From: Molossus alvarezi
Taxonomy: Eukaryota; Chordata; Mammalia; Chiroptera; Molossidae
Length of the DNA: 64,000 nt
NCBI GenBank assembly: GCA_037176705.1
Contig: CM073886.1
Location: 127,626,001-127,690,000, forward strand
Direction of reading: 5' to 3'
The notes below the pieces were generated by a model. It was not told where the DNA came from. It saw only the letters and a list, made by a program, of their open reading frames with translations, and ran no database searches. The number at the start of each line of letters is the position of its first letter. The first letter of the stretch is position 1. Positions 1-10,050 of the stretch are shown piece after piece. The translations under genes were made by a program, and so were the position numbers.

Positions 1-604
1 GCGGGTTTTTTGGGGGAAGAACTGTGAAAGTCACAGTGTTCCCTTGCCTTGGAGTTACAGGGCCCTTCCCCCGGGGATCCGGAAATGGCACCTTTAGTCA
101 ACAGGTCCTAGGTTAGAAGACTAGCTCAGGTCCAGAACTGGGGTCAGGGGTTATGAATTTTTACCGGGGCAACTGCTCAGCCCTTCTTGATTTATTTGGA
201 TTATCTATATTTAGTTCCTTTGTTGGCAATCCATCAAGTTTTCCTCTAGGCTGCTGCATTCTATGAACCATCTCTATTATTCTCTACGGGCGAGGACCAC
301 TTGGCTGCCACTCAGATTTGTTGGTCCTTAGCATAACTATAACCCACTGGCACCTGACTGCTATTGTGTTGGATGTTATCAGCCTCAGTGAGCCAAGTTC
401 TGTGATGGTCTTTTTCACCATTATCCCAAAGGAGAACCGCCACCAAACTTCTCAGCGATGCTGATGCCCCTCTCTCCAGCGCATTCTTGGTGGCCTTAGT
501 GAATGATGTGTCCTGTGAATTATGGTCTCTCCTGTGGAGTGTCATCCTCTGGTGGTTCTTTGGTCTTAAGAAATATGTCCACTTGGTCTTTTCTTACTTT
601 AGGA
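1..604. other. Unidentified single-copy-like sequence at window start
   Basis: I recognise no repeat family or gene here. The minus strand has a short open frame near 312-545, but it lacks any motif I know and is within chance expectation. Together with 794-1723 this segment flanks a SPIN insertion and may be one older locus split by it, because the SPIN TSD rejoins the two sides cleanly. Confidence 0.4.
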
Positions 605-793
605 CAGTGGTTCTCAACATTCCTGATGCTGCGGCCCTTTAATACAGGTCCTCATGTTGTGGCGACCCCCAACCATAAAATTATTTTCGTTGCTACTGCA
701 TAACTGTAATTTTGCTACTGTTATGTCTTGGATGACCCCTGTGAAAGGGTTCGATCCCCAAAGGGGTCGCAACCCACAGGTTGAGAACTGCTG
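605..793 (-). mobile_element. SPIN-type nonautonomous hAT transposon (MITE), copy 1
   Basis: The element starts CAGTGGTTCTCAAC and ends GTTGAGAACTGCTG, which are near-perfect terminal inverted repeats. It is flanked by 8-bp duplications, CTTTAGGA at 597-604 and CTCTAGGA at 794-801, which differ at one base and fit the T-C-T-A-G-A-like hAT target preference. The interior (GGGTCGC, CCTTTCACAGGGGTC, AGCAAAATTACAGTTATG, read on the minus strand) matches what I recall of SPIN, called URR1 in rodents. At 189 bp it has no coding capacity and was mobilised in trans by a hAT transposase. Its orientation is opposite to the copy at 5793. Confidence 0.85.
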
Positions 794-1709
794 CTCTAGG
801 ATGTGGAGTTTCCTGGAGGTGCAGCCGGCATGCTTTGGGGACAGCAGGCCTGAGCCACAGTCAGTACGGTAATGATGAGCATCTCCAGGGCCCTTCTGGG
901 TGGCCATGCCAGGGTGGGTAGGGGCTGCATTTTACCCCTTCAAAATAAAACAAAACAAAACAACAGAAATATGTGCACTCCAGCATGCTCACCTTCCTGA
1001 TTATTTTCAGCCCTTCTATTGTTTGCCACAGTAACTGCAATTTCAACTTACCTTGCATGGGCAATTGCTCTTCCAGACCAGGAGACCCCCAGCAGAGGGT
1101 TAGCACCGTTCCCTCAGGTTCTTACTAGCTGCTAAGCCCCTTCTTGAAGAGACACCACCAAATCCATAGTCAGTCTCTTGAACAGTCTAATATTCTGGTC
1201 TCCTTAATTTGGCTTTAAACAATCCAGTTCATGAAATGTACTTTCTAGAATTCATTGCTGCTTTGAGACACAGTCTTTTCCTTTCTTACTGATCCGATAC
1301 TTCTCTGGCTGGGTTGTGCACTTACTGAACTCTGAGGATGGGCCTGGCAGCCAGGGGAAGTAGCAGGAGGAGCACCTGTGGCCTTGGGAGGGAAAGTTCT
1401 CTGAACTGACTTTTCATACTGAGCAAGAGCTAGCTCTTGATGGAGACGAGCAGCCTGACTATGCAGGTTCTGAAGGTTCAGAGAGGTCTTGGGAATGAAA
1501 TCTTTGGGGTGCTCACCCAAATGTTTCCATTGCACGTTGTGTTCGCAGGTTTTCCAGATGTGTCTTGATTAAACATTCAATCTCTCTGAAGGTTGGCCAC
1601 TGTGCTTCTCACATCCTGGACTTAATTTTCAGGTATTTTTGTTTTTGGTTTAGTTATTTTTTTCCTGCTTGCACAAAGCATGACATGTAGGGCTTCTTTG
1701 CAAGCCATC
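794..1709. other. Unidentified segment with a protein-like minus-strand stretch
   Basis: No repeat family is recognised. On the minus strand, 1245-1535 is open for about 96 codons and reads like natural protein, with an amphipathic helix-like stretch (LHSQAARLHQELALAQYEKS) followed by a Pro/Ser/Gln-rich tail, then a stop. Just upstream on the same strand another frame encodes a helix-like stretch (IECLIKTHLENLRTQRAME), so the two would join only across a single-base frameshift near 1513-1518. This could be a decayed processed pseudogene or a 3'-terminal exon relic; it could also be chance. I cannot name a parent gene. Confidence 0.25.
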
Positions 1710-1723
1710 AAAAATTGCTCTGG

Positions 1724-1960
1724 TGCCCTGGCCGGTTTGGCTCAGCGGTTAAAGCGTCAGCCTGTGGTCCAGAAAGAGCCGGGTTTGGTTCCTGCTAGGG
1801 GCACGTACCTCGGTTACAGTTTGTCACTGGCCCTGGTTGGGTCATGCGGGTGGCAACCACTCGATGTGTCCCTTTTGCATCGATGTTTCTCTTTCTCTCT
1901 TCTTCCCTCCCACTCTATCTAAACCAAAAATGGAAAAATGTCCTTGGGTGAGGATAAAAA
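1724..1960 (+). mobile_element. Ves SINE (tRNA-derived)
   Basis: The head GCCCTGGCCGGTTTGGCTCA contains an A-box-like TGGCTCAGCGG and, about 40 bp on, a B-box-like GGTTTGGTTCC, as expected for an RNA polymerase III promoter of tRNA origin. A CT-rich tract and an A-rich tail ending GGTGAGGATAAAAA follow. An identical 14-bp TSD, AAAAATTGCTCTGG, lies at 1710-1723 and 1961-1974, so the insertion is fairly young. No protein is encoded; mobilisation depends on L1 machinery. Confidence 0.93.
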
Positions 1961-2171
1961 AAAAATTGCTCTGGCTTTTATAGTTTATTCTTGATTCTTT
2001 GTTTATTGCTGTCAGTTTTTAAATATCAAGCCTTTAATATTGCAACTATCATCCAGTCCTAATATTCTGGGATTTATCATGTCTTTCATATATTTCTGAC
2101 TCCTTCATTCAGTACTTTGCCACTAAATTTCCCTCCATAGGCAGGACAACCCAGATCATCATTGATGAAAA

Positions 2172-2427
2172 AAAACCCATTTTTCTTAAATGCTCACTCG
2201 AGGATACTTTGCCATTTATCTTCAGATAGAGTAGGAAGGAAGGAAGGAGGGAGAGAAAGGGAAACATTGACGTGAAAGAGACATATCGATTAGTTGCCTT
2301 CCACACGACCCCGACCAGGGCCAGAGTCCAAATTGCAACTGAGATACGTGCCCTTGAACAGAATCGAACCTGAGACTCTTTGATCTGCAGGCCAACACTC
2401 TACCTGCTGAGCCAAACCACCCAGGGA
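2172..2427 (-). mobile_element. Ves SINE, antisense
   Basis: Read on the minus strand it begins CCCTGGGTGGTTTGGCTCAG with the same A/B-box layout, a C/T-rich tract (GGAAGGAAGGAAGG on the plus strand) and an A-rich end. Imperfect flanking repeats, ATCATTGATGAAAA (2158-2171) and ACCACTGATGAAAA (2428-2441), suggest an older insertion than the copy at 1724. Confidence 0.9.
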
Positions 2428-2441
2428 ACCACTGATGAAAA

Positions 2442-3670
2442 CGTAACAATTGGATGGCTGCCTCGTGCAGGGAGTCCACTGACCATGACTTGCCAGTGGA
2501 GTCGGAGTGTTCGTTACTAACCAGATACTGAGTGACCTCGCCCACAGATTACACTCAACGCCAGCTGGTCTGGATGACCTCTGGCGCCAGCTGTCCCCGC
2601 CCGATTTCTCCTGGACTCAGACTCTCAGATGGAGTTAGAAATGGAAAAAGAAAATGCTGTTGGGACTAACACCTGTGAAAGGAAGAGGAAGAGAGTCGCA
2701 TTTCTCCATTTGTCCAAAGTTCCCTTTGGACCATTTCCATAAAAAAGCTACTTGAAATGATATTTGTGATCACTGGGGAAGGGTCTGCAGAGATCCTCAG
2801 GCTACCGCAATGGAAATGGGTCTTCCCTCCAGTTTATTTCCTGGAATCCTTTGTAAGTACAGCTTGTATTTTCCATCTTTCACAGTCCATGTTATGGGCT
2901 ATAGTGTAAAAGATAAGTGTGAAGAAAAATATTTATCCTTTAACTCAAAAGTTAACATTCTCTGTTGACTGAGTACTATGACTTAGTATTTTCTCTATAG
3001 GACAATGAATTTATCATTTTTAAAATGTGAAACTGTTGATGGTATTGTATCACTTGGCCAATAACTGTTCCTGTGATTGATTGGTGGACATGCCTTTGAT
3101 CTCGAGAGGCATCAGAAAGAAAACATTTTTCTAGGTATTTTCCAAGTTGTGTAAAACTAGATTTGTCATATTAAAAAAAAAAAACAAAAACAACCCTTTA
3201 ATTATTCTTTTGCTTTTGGTAAAATCCAAGTTGCCACCTTATTTGTAAAGAATTAGTCCATGAGTTATTAACTGTACTTAGTAATAAATATGGTCAAGCT
3301 TTCAGATAGCCAAGAAAATGTTATTTAAGTTTTTCTGGCATTACTCACTTTCAGTTTTTACAAGAAACAGAAAGTTTTGGAGAACAGCAGTACAAAAATA
3401 CCAGTTTTATGAAACCCACCTTAGCCCTACACATATACATACATAAAAGCACCATGGTTTATGAAAATAGAACATTCAGTCAATTCGTTTCTGCTGGGTC
3501 CCATCAGAACACCTTCTCCTCATCGAAGCATTTGAAAATAGATACTAATTTTCATTGAAAATATATTTGAATATACTTAGACTATAACTCACTGGAAAGT
3601 TGAAATTTAAACCATATGTTAATGAATGAGAATGTAGGTCACAGGGAGGATATTGCTCATAAACCAAAAT
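2442..3670. other. Unidentified non-coding sequence
   Basis: AT-rich towards the 3' side, with an A-rich run at 3172-3192. I see no recognisable repeat, exon or RNA gene, and all open frames are short. Confidence 0.4.
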
Positions 3671-3685
3671 TTGGTGGCTATTCTT

Positions 3686-5176
3686 TTTTTTTTTTAGCAA
3701 AATTAAATTTTTTATTAAAGTATAGTTGACATGCAATATTATGAGTGTCAGGTGTACAACATACCTATTCAACGTTTATATACCGTATGGAGTGATCACC
3801 ACAATAAATCTAGTAACCACCTGTCATCATACAAAGTTATTATCATACTATTGACTATATTCCCTATGCTGTATATTGCCTTTCTCTGACTTATTTATTC
3901 TATAACTGGAAATTTTTACCTCTTATTTTCTTTCACTTTTTCACCCATTCCCCCCACTCCCCTCTGACAATCATCAGTTTTTTCTCTGTATTTATGAGTC
4001 TATTTGTATTTTGTTTTGATAGTTGTGTGTGTGTATGTGTGTGTGTGTGTTTAGATTCCACATATAAGTGAACTCATATGGTATTTGTCTTCTGACTTCT
4101 TTCACTCAGCATGATTCCTTCTAGGTCCATCCATGTTGTTGCAACTTGGCAAGATTTCATATTCCATTGTGCATGTGTGTGCAAGTATAAATATATTTTG
4201 CATCATATATACACATATTCCATTCATCTATCTGTGGACACAGATTGCTTCCATATCTTGGCTATTGTAAATAATGCAATGAATACAGGGGTGCATATAT
4301 GAATATGTCTTTTATAATTAATTTTTATTTATTTTTGGATCGATACCCAGAAGTAGAAATGCTAGGTCACATGATAATTCTATATGTAGTCTCCTTAGAG
4401 GTTGTCTCCATACCGTTTTCCACAGTGGCTGCACGCTGTCTCGTAATGCAAAAGGGTTCCCATTCCTCCACGTCCTCGCCAAAACTTGTTCTGTGTTGTC
4501 TTTTTGATAATAGCCTTACTGACAGATATGAGGTGATAGCTCATTATGGTTTTGATTTGCATTTACCTGATGGTTACCGATGTTGAGCATCTTTTCATGT
4601 GTCTGTTGGCCACTGTTTGTCCTGTTTGGAAAAATGTCTATTCAGGTCTTCTGCCCATTTTTAAATTGGATTGTTTGGGATTTTTTGATGTTGAGTTATA
4701 TGAGTTCTTTAAACCCTTATTGGATATATCATTCGTGAATACCTTCTCCTGTTCATTGAGTTGCCTTTTGTTTTGTTGATGATTTCCTTCCCTGCACAGG
4801 AGCTTTTAGTTTGATGTAGTCCCATTTGTTTCTTTTTACTTTTGTTATCCCTGCCAGGGAGACATATCCAAAAAAAATGTTATTTAGGCGGATGTCAAAA
4901 GTTTACTGCTTATGTTTTCTTCTTGGAGTTTTATGGTTTCTCGTCTTACATTTAAGTCTTTAATCCATTTTGAGTTTATTTTTGTGTATGGTGTAAGAGA
5001 GTGGTCCATTGTTATTTTTTGTATGCAGCTGTCCAGTTTTCCCAAAATTATTTGTTGACGAGACTGTCTTTTCATCATTATATATTCTTGTCTACTTTGT
5101 CTTAGATTAATTGACCATGGAAATGTGAGTTGATTTCTGGGCTCTGTGTTCTGTTCCACTTGTCAATGAGTCTGTT
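3686..5176 (-). mobile_element. Old L1 LINE, 5'-truncated, antisense
   Basis: A poly-T run at about 3684-3695 marks the reversed poly-A tail. The minus strand then reads through an L1M-type 3' UTR, the ORF2 C-terminal region, and a segment at 4884-5159 that still translates to L1 ORF2-like residues ([22 protein letters not shown]). Many frameshifts and stops make it non-functional. A likely TSD is TTGGTGGCTATTCTT (3671-3685) against TTGGGGCCATTCTT (5177-5190). The GT microsatellite at about 4022-4051 lies within it. Confidence 0.85.
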
Positions 5177-5484
5177 TTGGGGCCATTCTTACTCCTTCTC
5201 TTTGTTTCTAAATAGATGTTACGACTCAAAATATGTTGTAATTGCTTAATGTATTTTGTTAGATGAAATGATGCAAGGGAAAAAGTAATATATTACATTT
5301 TGAGGACTAAGTGATGGTTGTGGACTCATAAGCCTCATTATTTCAGAATTCCTTTCATTGTATCTATGGGAGAAATCCTAATTTTTTTTTCAGATGAAGA
5401 ACCTTGGAATTCTATAATTTTAATTAGCAATTCGAACTGATCGGTTATTGGCCATGCAGTTTTGAACACGATATCTACATTTTC

Positions 5485-5605
5485 TGACCCTCAGTTTCCT
5501 CATCCATAAAATCATGAAAATTCTACGTACTTGGCATAATTAAATGTAAGACAATATGTGAAACCTGGCACAGTGCCTGGCACTTTGTGTGAACTCAATA
5601 AAGTT
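5485..5605 (+). mobile_element. MIR SINE relic
   Basis: CCTCAGTTTCCTCATCCATAA near the start and ACAGTGCCTGGCAC followed by TCAATAAAG near the end are diagnostic MIR core and tail sequences. It is heavily diverged, as expected for this ancient mammalian SINE. Confidence 0.8.
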
Positions 5606-5792
5606 TATCTCTTCTTTCCTTCCATGTAAGCAAAACAAAAAGCTATTGGCAAAATAAATCTTGTTTAAAATCATTGAGTTTTTTCACATTAAAATTCCAT
5701 ATTTTAGCCATTACATCATAATTTTGACAGACACAATTATTACATGTGTGTAATTTCTCATTTAATAGTACAGTGTGTTGTATTCCCTAGGG

Positions 5793-5984
5793 CAGCAGTT
5801 CTCAACCTGGGGGTCGCAAACCCTTTGGGGGTGGAACGACCCTTTCACAGGGGTCACCTGAGACATAACAGTAGCAAAATTACAGTTATGAAATAGCAAC
5901 AAAAATAATTTTATGACTGGGGGTCACCACAACTCGAGGAACTGTATTAAAGGGTCGCAGCATTAGGAAGGTTGAGAACCACTA
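5793..5984 (+). mobile_element. SPIN-type nonautonomous hAT transposon, copy 2
   Basis: Ends CAGCAGTTCTCAACCT and AGGTTGAGAACCACTA form the terminal inverted repeat. The 8-bp flanks CCCTAGGG (5785-5792) and GCCTAGAG (5985-5992) share the CTAG core. The interior (GGGTCGC, CCTTTCACAGGGGTCACC, AGTAGCAAAATTACAGTTATG) aligns with copy 1 on the opposite strand. At 192 bp it is internally deleted relative to the longer SPIN form I remember. Confidence 0.87.
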
Positions 5985-6117
5985 GCCTAGAGGGTTAGGG
6001 CAGGTAAATGCATAAGAAAATGATGAAACTATACATGCTCAAAATAATCATAGAAGAGTTTCAAAAATGCTTTGAACAGTTGAAGCATCAGTGAAACCTA
6101 TGCCGATATGAAACCTT

Positions 6118-6300
6118 TCTTTCATTCTTCATTTTGTCATCAAATATTAATTGAAAGCCCGGTGTGGAATAAGTGAAAGACTCAGTGGTGAAGAAATCAA
6201 ACACGGTCCTTGCTCTAATGGAATGCATTCTAATAGTGAGAGAGAGATTAGTCAAATAATCAGACTGCAGCTGTGAGGAGTACCATTAATTAAAGATGTG
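6118..6300 (-). mobile_element. L2 LINE 3'-end relic, antisense
   Basis: TTCATTCTTCATTTTGTCATC followed by an AATATTAATTGAAAGCCC-type stretch and 'CACGGTCCTTGCTCTAATGG' is the usual antisense L2 terminal pattern. Divergence is high. Confidence 0.6.
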
Positions 6301-6510
6301 TGGTGCTTTGAAGGCTTAAATATTACATTTTCATGTTAAATGTTTGCTTAATATCATTAATATGCTATCAATATGTTTAATGTTATTTAATGATATTTTA
6401 TAATATTCATACATATCCAACGTAAATTATCTATGTTAATGAAATGCAAATTATATTTATATAGATGGTGTTTACATACATTTCTGTAGCAGTAGAAAAG
6501 TGAACTTTTT

Positions 6511-6770
6511 GCCCTGGCTGGTTTGGCTCAGCGGTTAGAGCATCAGCCTGAGGACTGGAGAGTCCTGGGTTCGGTTCCCGCTAAGGGCATGTACCTTGGC
6601 TGCAGTTTGTCCCAGGCCCTTGTTGGGGTTGTGTGGGTGGCAACCACTTGATGTGTCTCTCTCACATTGATGTTTCTCTCTCTCTCTTTCCCCCTCTCTC
6701 CCTCCCACTCTGTCTGAAGATAAATGGAAAAAAAAAAAAAAAGGTCCTCGGGTGAGGATAAAAAAAAAAA
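6511..6770 (+). mobile_element. Ves SINE (tRNA-derived)
   Basis: Begins GCCCTGGCTGGTTTGGCTCA, with A-box TGGCTCAGCGG, B-box GGTTCGGTTCC, a CT-rich tract and an A-rich tail with the GGTGAGGATAAAA signature. A perfect 16-bp TSD, AGAAAAGTGAACTTTT, lies at 6494-6509 and 6771-6786, indicating a recent insertion. Confidence 0.95.
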
Positions 6771-6786
6771 AGAAAAGTGAACTTTT

Positions 6787-9160
6787 GCTATTAAACTCAG
6801 GACTCATTAATTCCTTCGGCATTATCAAGGATTTTCTTATTCTTATTCCCATTTCAAATACAATCATGTCAAGATTAGAGATATAGGTTGAAGAAGTTAG
6901 AGGGTAGGGGTTAGAAAAGAGAAGATGATAAGAATTAGGATTATAAATTCTGGGGAAAACTTTATTATTGGTTCAGTGGCTTTTCCGCTTCAAGGTTCAT
7001 TGTAGGAAACAACTTCACTTGAGGCAGATTTCCTTTATAGGCACAGAGGAGCTTAAAGGTACTCATGGATAATTCCATCTATCCGAACCAGATAGTTTGC
7101 TCTTCGGACACAGGACTGATAGGGCTGGCCGACCACATGACAGATGGCTTGGGAACCTTCTGGGCGAACACAGAACCCCCACCTCTGAGCTTCGGCAGTT
7201 GCTCTAGAATGAGTTTCAGATGAGCTTATACACTTTCCACATGTTTCCCTGGTACTGGCGATGCCCCCTGTTCAGTGCCTCCAAAAGTGACTAGTTTCCT
7301 CTTAATAAAATACTATTGAAAGCCCTTTCATACCATTTCTTTCTTTAAAGAAATCTGATTTTTTCCAGGGGAAATTTATGTTCAGAAAATAGCTAAACTA
7401 TAATAAAACAAACAAAAAAAAACCCTTTCATTGCTGAAGGAAAAACTTTGCAGAAGTTTTTGTATGTATATAAAAATTTGAATCTTTAAAATATTTTTTA
7501 ATATGTGGATTTATCCTCTTTATGTAATTGATGTGTGTTGGACATTTACTCCATTACTCTTTAAGCCTGAATATATTAACTTTCTGTAACATTAATATGA
7601 ACTTTTCTAAAAATCACAGTTTCTTCCAAGTTTTAGAAAGAAATCAGCCTTCACAATTCACAAAATTTTAAAATGTGTTGTACCCCATAGGCAACTAAGA
7701 AATTGCCAAACCAATATGTATATTTTTAACCATGTGGTGAAAAAAAGCATTGTCTTTGGCTGCAACTATTCTTGCCAATTTTGAGTCTACAGAGTAAAAT
7801 TTATTCTTACTTACGGAAAAACTTCAATAACAGTTGGAAGACTTACAGGCCCTAAGCAATGGCTGTTATTCCTAATCCACACCATAACATCTGTGAGGAT
7901 GACATATGTTACCCTATGTCATCTTTAACCAAGATGTAGAATTTGGATCTTGTTCTTTTATGACTGTAAGAAATTATATTGCTAGTTCCTTCTAATACAG
8001 TTAGCACTTGGGTGTGGTGGTGGCTGCCCAAGGTGAATGATTACAAGTTGCCTTGCCTTGGCCCCTTGTACCAGCCTAGCCTGTGGGCTTTTCCTCCCAT
8101 ATTCAGGATCTATCTTTCATGCATAGAATAAAGTCAGCACTGATTCAGAGTTCAATTTATGATGGTGAAATTCTATCAACCTTTTTTTCCCTCCTCATCA
8201 TGTCTTCTTCACCACTGCACAAAATGTACACACTACATCCATCCAGGCAAACTAGGTTATTCTGTAGGAACAAACGACATCCACATCTCCGTACCGTGAA
8301 ACAACAGAAATTATTCCTTGCTTGTGCTGCATGTTCATCAAGGGCTGGCTGGAGGTTCTGGTCCACGTCATTCTCCCCTGGATCCCAGGTGGCAGAGGAA
8401 GGCAAGAGCGTCAGGAATCATGCCCTAGTTCTTTAAGCACATGCCCAGACTGACACGTGCCACATTTCATTTGCTAAGTCATGTGGCCTCACGCAGCTGC
8501 AAGGGAGCAGAGCATTGCACCTGCCATGTTTCTGGAAGGGTTTGGAAGAGCACTAATGACTGCCTCAATCCACCCTCCCAACATCCCTCATGGAGGGGCA
8601 GGGTGTATGAAGGGTTTGAAACTTACTAAGATCTGATGGCTTCAATCTGGGTGAGGAGAGCAAATAATACACTGGAACAGCCATTTGTCTTTTTAATCAA
8701 TAAAACAGCAATAGTAGTTGCTCAAGTCTTTTCAAGTATTGGATGATTTGATTGATCTTCTGGGAGTATTTGGAATCAGAAGGTAGATTTTGTTGACTGT
8801 TAATTTTCAGGGGTTAACAGACAGTAACTTTCAGAGAGAAAATATGTGAAATTTGGATGTGGATGGCCCTCAGCCTGGTAGGGAATACGCTGGCCTTGGA
8901 GCCGTGTCTCAGCTTCCTCCCCGTAGGGAGCCTTCCTTCTGCACCACAGTCGGTGATTGGATTGTCGGGAGGAAGTTCCCGTCACCGAAGGGGCAGTGGT
9001 TCTACACAACTAACTTTGACTTAGAGAAGGAAAATCTCCTGAATTCTGCGTAGACATCATTGCAAGTACTTTGAGCAGTTTTAATTTTTATTTTTTACTT
9101 ACTGTTTTCTAATCAGCTCACTGGACGCGTATTATTTTGTTTGCAGCAGCTTTCTACTCA
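6787..9160. other. Unidentified non-coding sequence
   Basis: Mixed-composition sequence with no family I recognise. Short open frames near 8083-8436 and 8157-8405 overlap on opposite strands and show no motif, so I do not call them genes. Confidence 0.4.
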
Positions 9161-9739
9161 GGTCCCTATTCCGACGGACCCTCCACACCCTTTAACGCCC
9201 TTGACCTTCCCGTGGCCACGTGACCTTGCTCTTCCTGGGCTCCTCTGAATTCCTCTTTCCTCCCTGGACACTCCTCGGTGTCTTCCGTTTGCTTCTCCTC
9301 CCCCACCCCGCCAGTGTTGGCACCGCACCGGCTTCCCTTGGCTTCCCTTGGCTTCCCTTCCCTTCCCGAACCCTCCCCAGCGTCTTCCCTCCTCGTGCCT
9401 CCAGGCGGCTTCCCCTTCAGCATCAGGATGCTCACTGGGGCTGCTACCCACGCGCCTCCTGGGTCTCTGCACTGCGCGTCTGTCTTTCCTGCTGCCTCGT
9501 CACTTTCCAGGACACTTTTATACAGCACATGTAAGCTCTGAGTATAATCGTCAAAGGTGTTCAAAAGTGCCCCGCTTTTGTTTAACTCCTTATTACTCTC
9601 GTCAAATCCAAACCTACGATCACATAAAGGCATTGGGTATTTCCCAGGCTCCAAGGAATCAACATGGATCAGTAGACAGGCACAGATTTGGGGCGGGGGG
9701 GGGGGGGGTCAGGTGTACCCAAGTTTAAATCGTGAGTTT
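9160..9739. other. Pyrimidine-rich unidentified segment with a G-homopolymer
   Basis: The plus strand of 9160-9520 is C/T-rich with a short GCTTCCCTTG repeat near 9340. The rarity of stops on both strands follows from this composition, so the overlapping frames are not called. A G run at about 9694-9707 is a likely length-unstable tract. It could be a decayed L2 or 3' UTR-like sequence; I cannot tell. Confidence 0.35.
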
Positions 9740-10050
9740 TATAATTCTGAATTGAACTTGAGCACGTTACCTACCCTCTCTAAACATCTGTATTAGCCTC
9801 TATTCAATGGGAATAATAGACAGGATACACATAATTGTTTTGACTGTTAGGGTTGATTATATAGGGTGGGGTAAAGTAGGTTTCTAGTCTTGAGTATGCA
9901 AAATACAGAGCTTATTCTTACATTATTACTTATTAATTATTATATTATTTCCCATATGAGCAACTGTAAGCCTACTTTTGCCTAACCCTGTATAAAGTAC
10001 TTATCTCGGGCATAGTAGCATTTTCATAAATGATGGCTAATATCATCATT
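9740..10050 (+). mobile_element. MIR SINE relic interrupted by a MITE
   Basis: TTGAACTTGAGCACGTTACCTACCC and the following CAATGGGAATAATA resemble the MIR core. After the MITE at 9862-9990 it resumes with TAAAGTACTTATCTCGGGCATAGTAGC..., the MIR 3' portion. The two parts join in register when the MITE and one TA are removed. Confidence 0.6.
9862..9990. mobile_element. Palindromic mariner/Tc1-type MITE
   Basis: The left end TAGGGTGGGGTAAAGTAGG and the reverse complement of the right end, CAGGGTTAGGCAAAAGTAGG, are inverted repeats of about 24 bp, and both flanks are TA (9860-9861 and 9991-9992), the mariner target. The middle is AT-rich and itself weakly palindromic. At 129 bp there is no transposase. 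The family was assigned from its ends and TA duplication only. Confidence 0.75.

Noticed and set aside
1724..1960. tRNA gene
   Set aside because: A/B-box-like sequence is present, but there is no cloverleaf with a usable anticodon, and the body, CT tract, A tail and TSD show it is a Ves SINE. The same applies to all other tRNA-like heads in the window.
8083..8629. Open frames of 62-117 codons as exons
   Set aside because: No motif or clear splice sites, and opposite-strand overlap.
9158..9728. Overlapping frames of 104-162 codons on both strands
   Set aside because: The segment is C/T-rich, which removes stops on both strands. No motif, and the plus-strand and minus-strand frames cannot all be genes.
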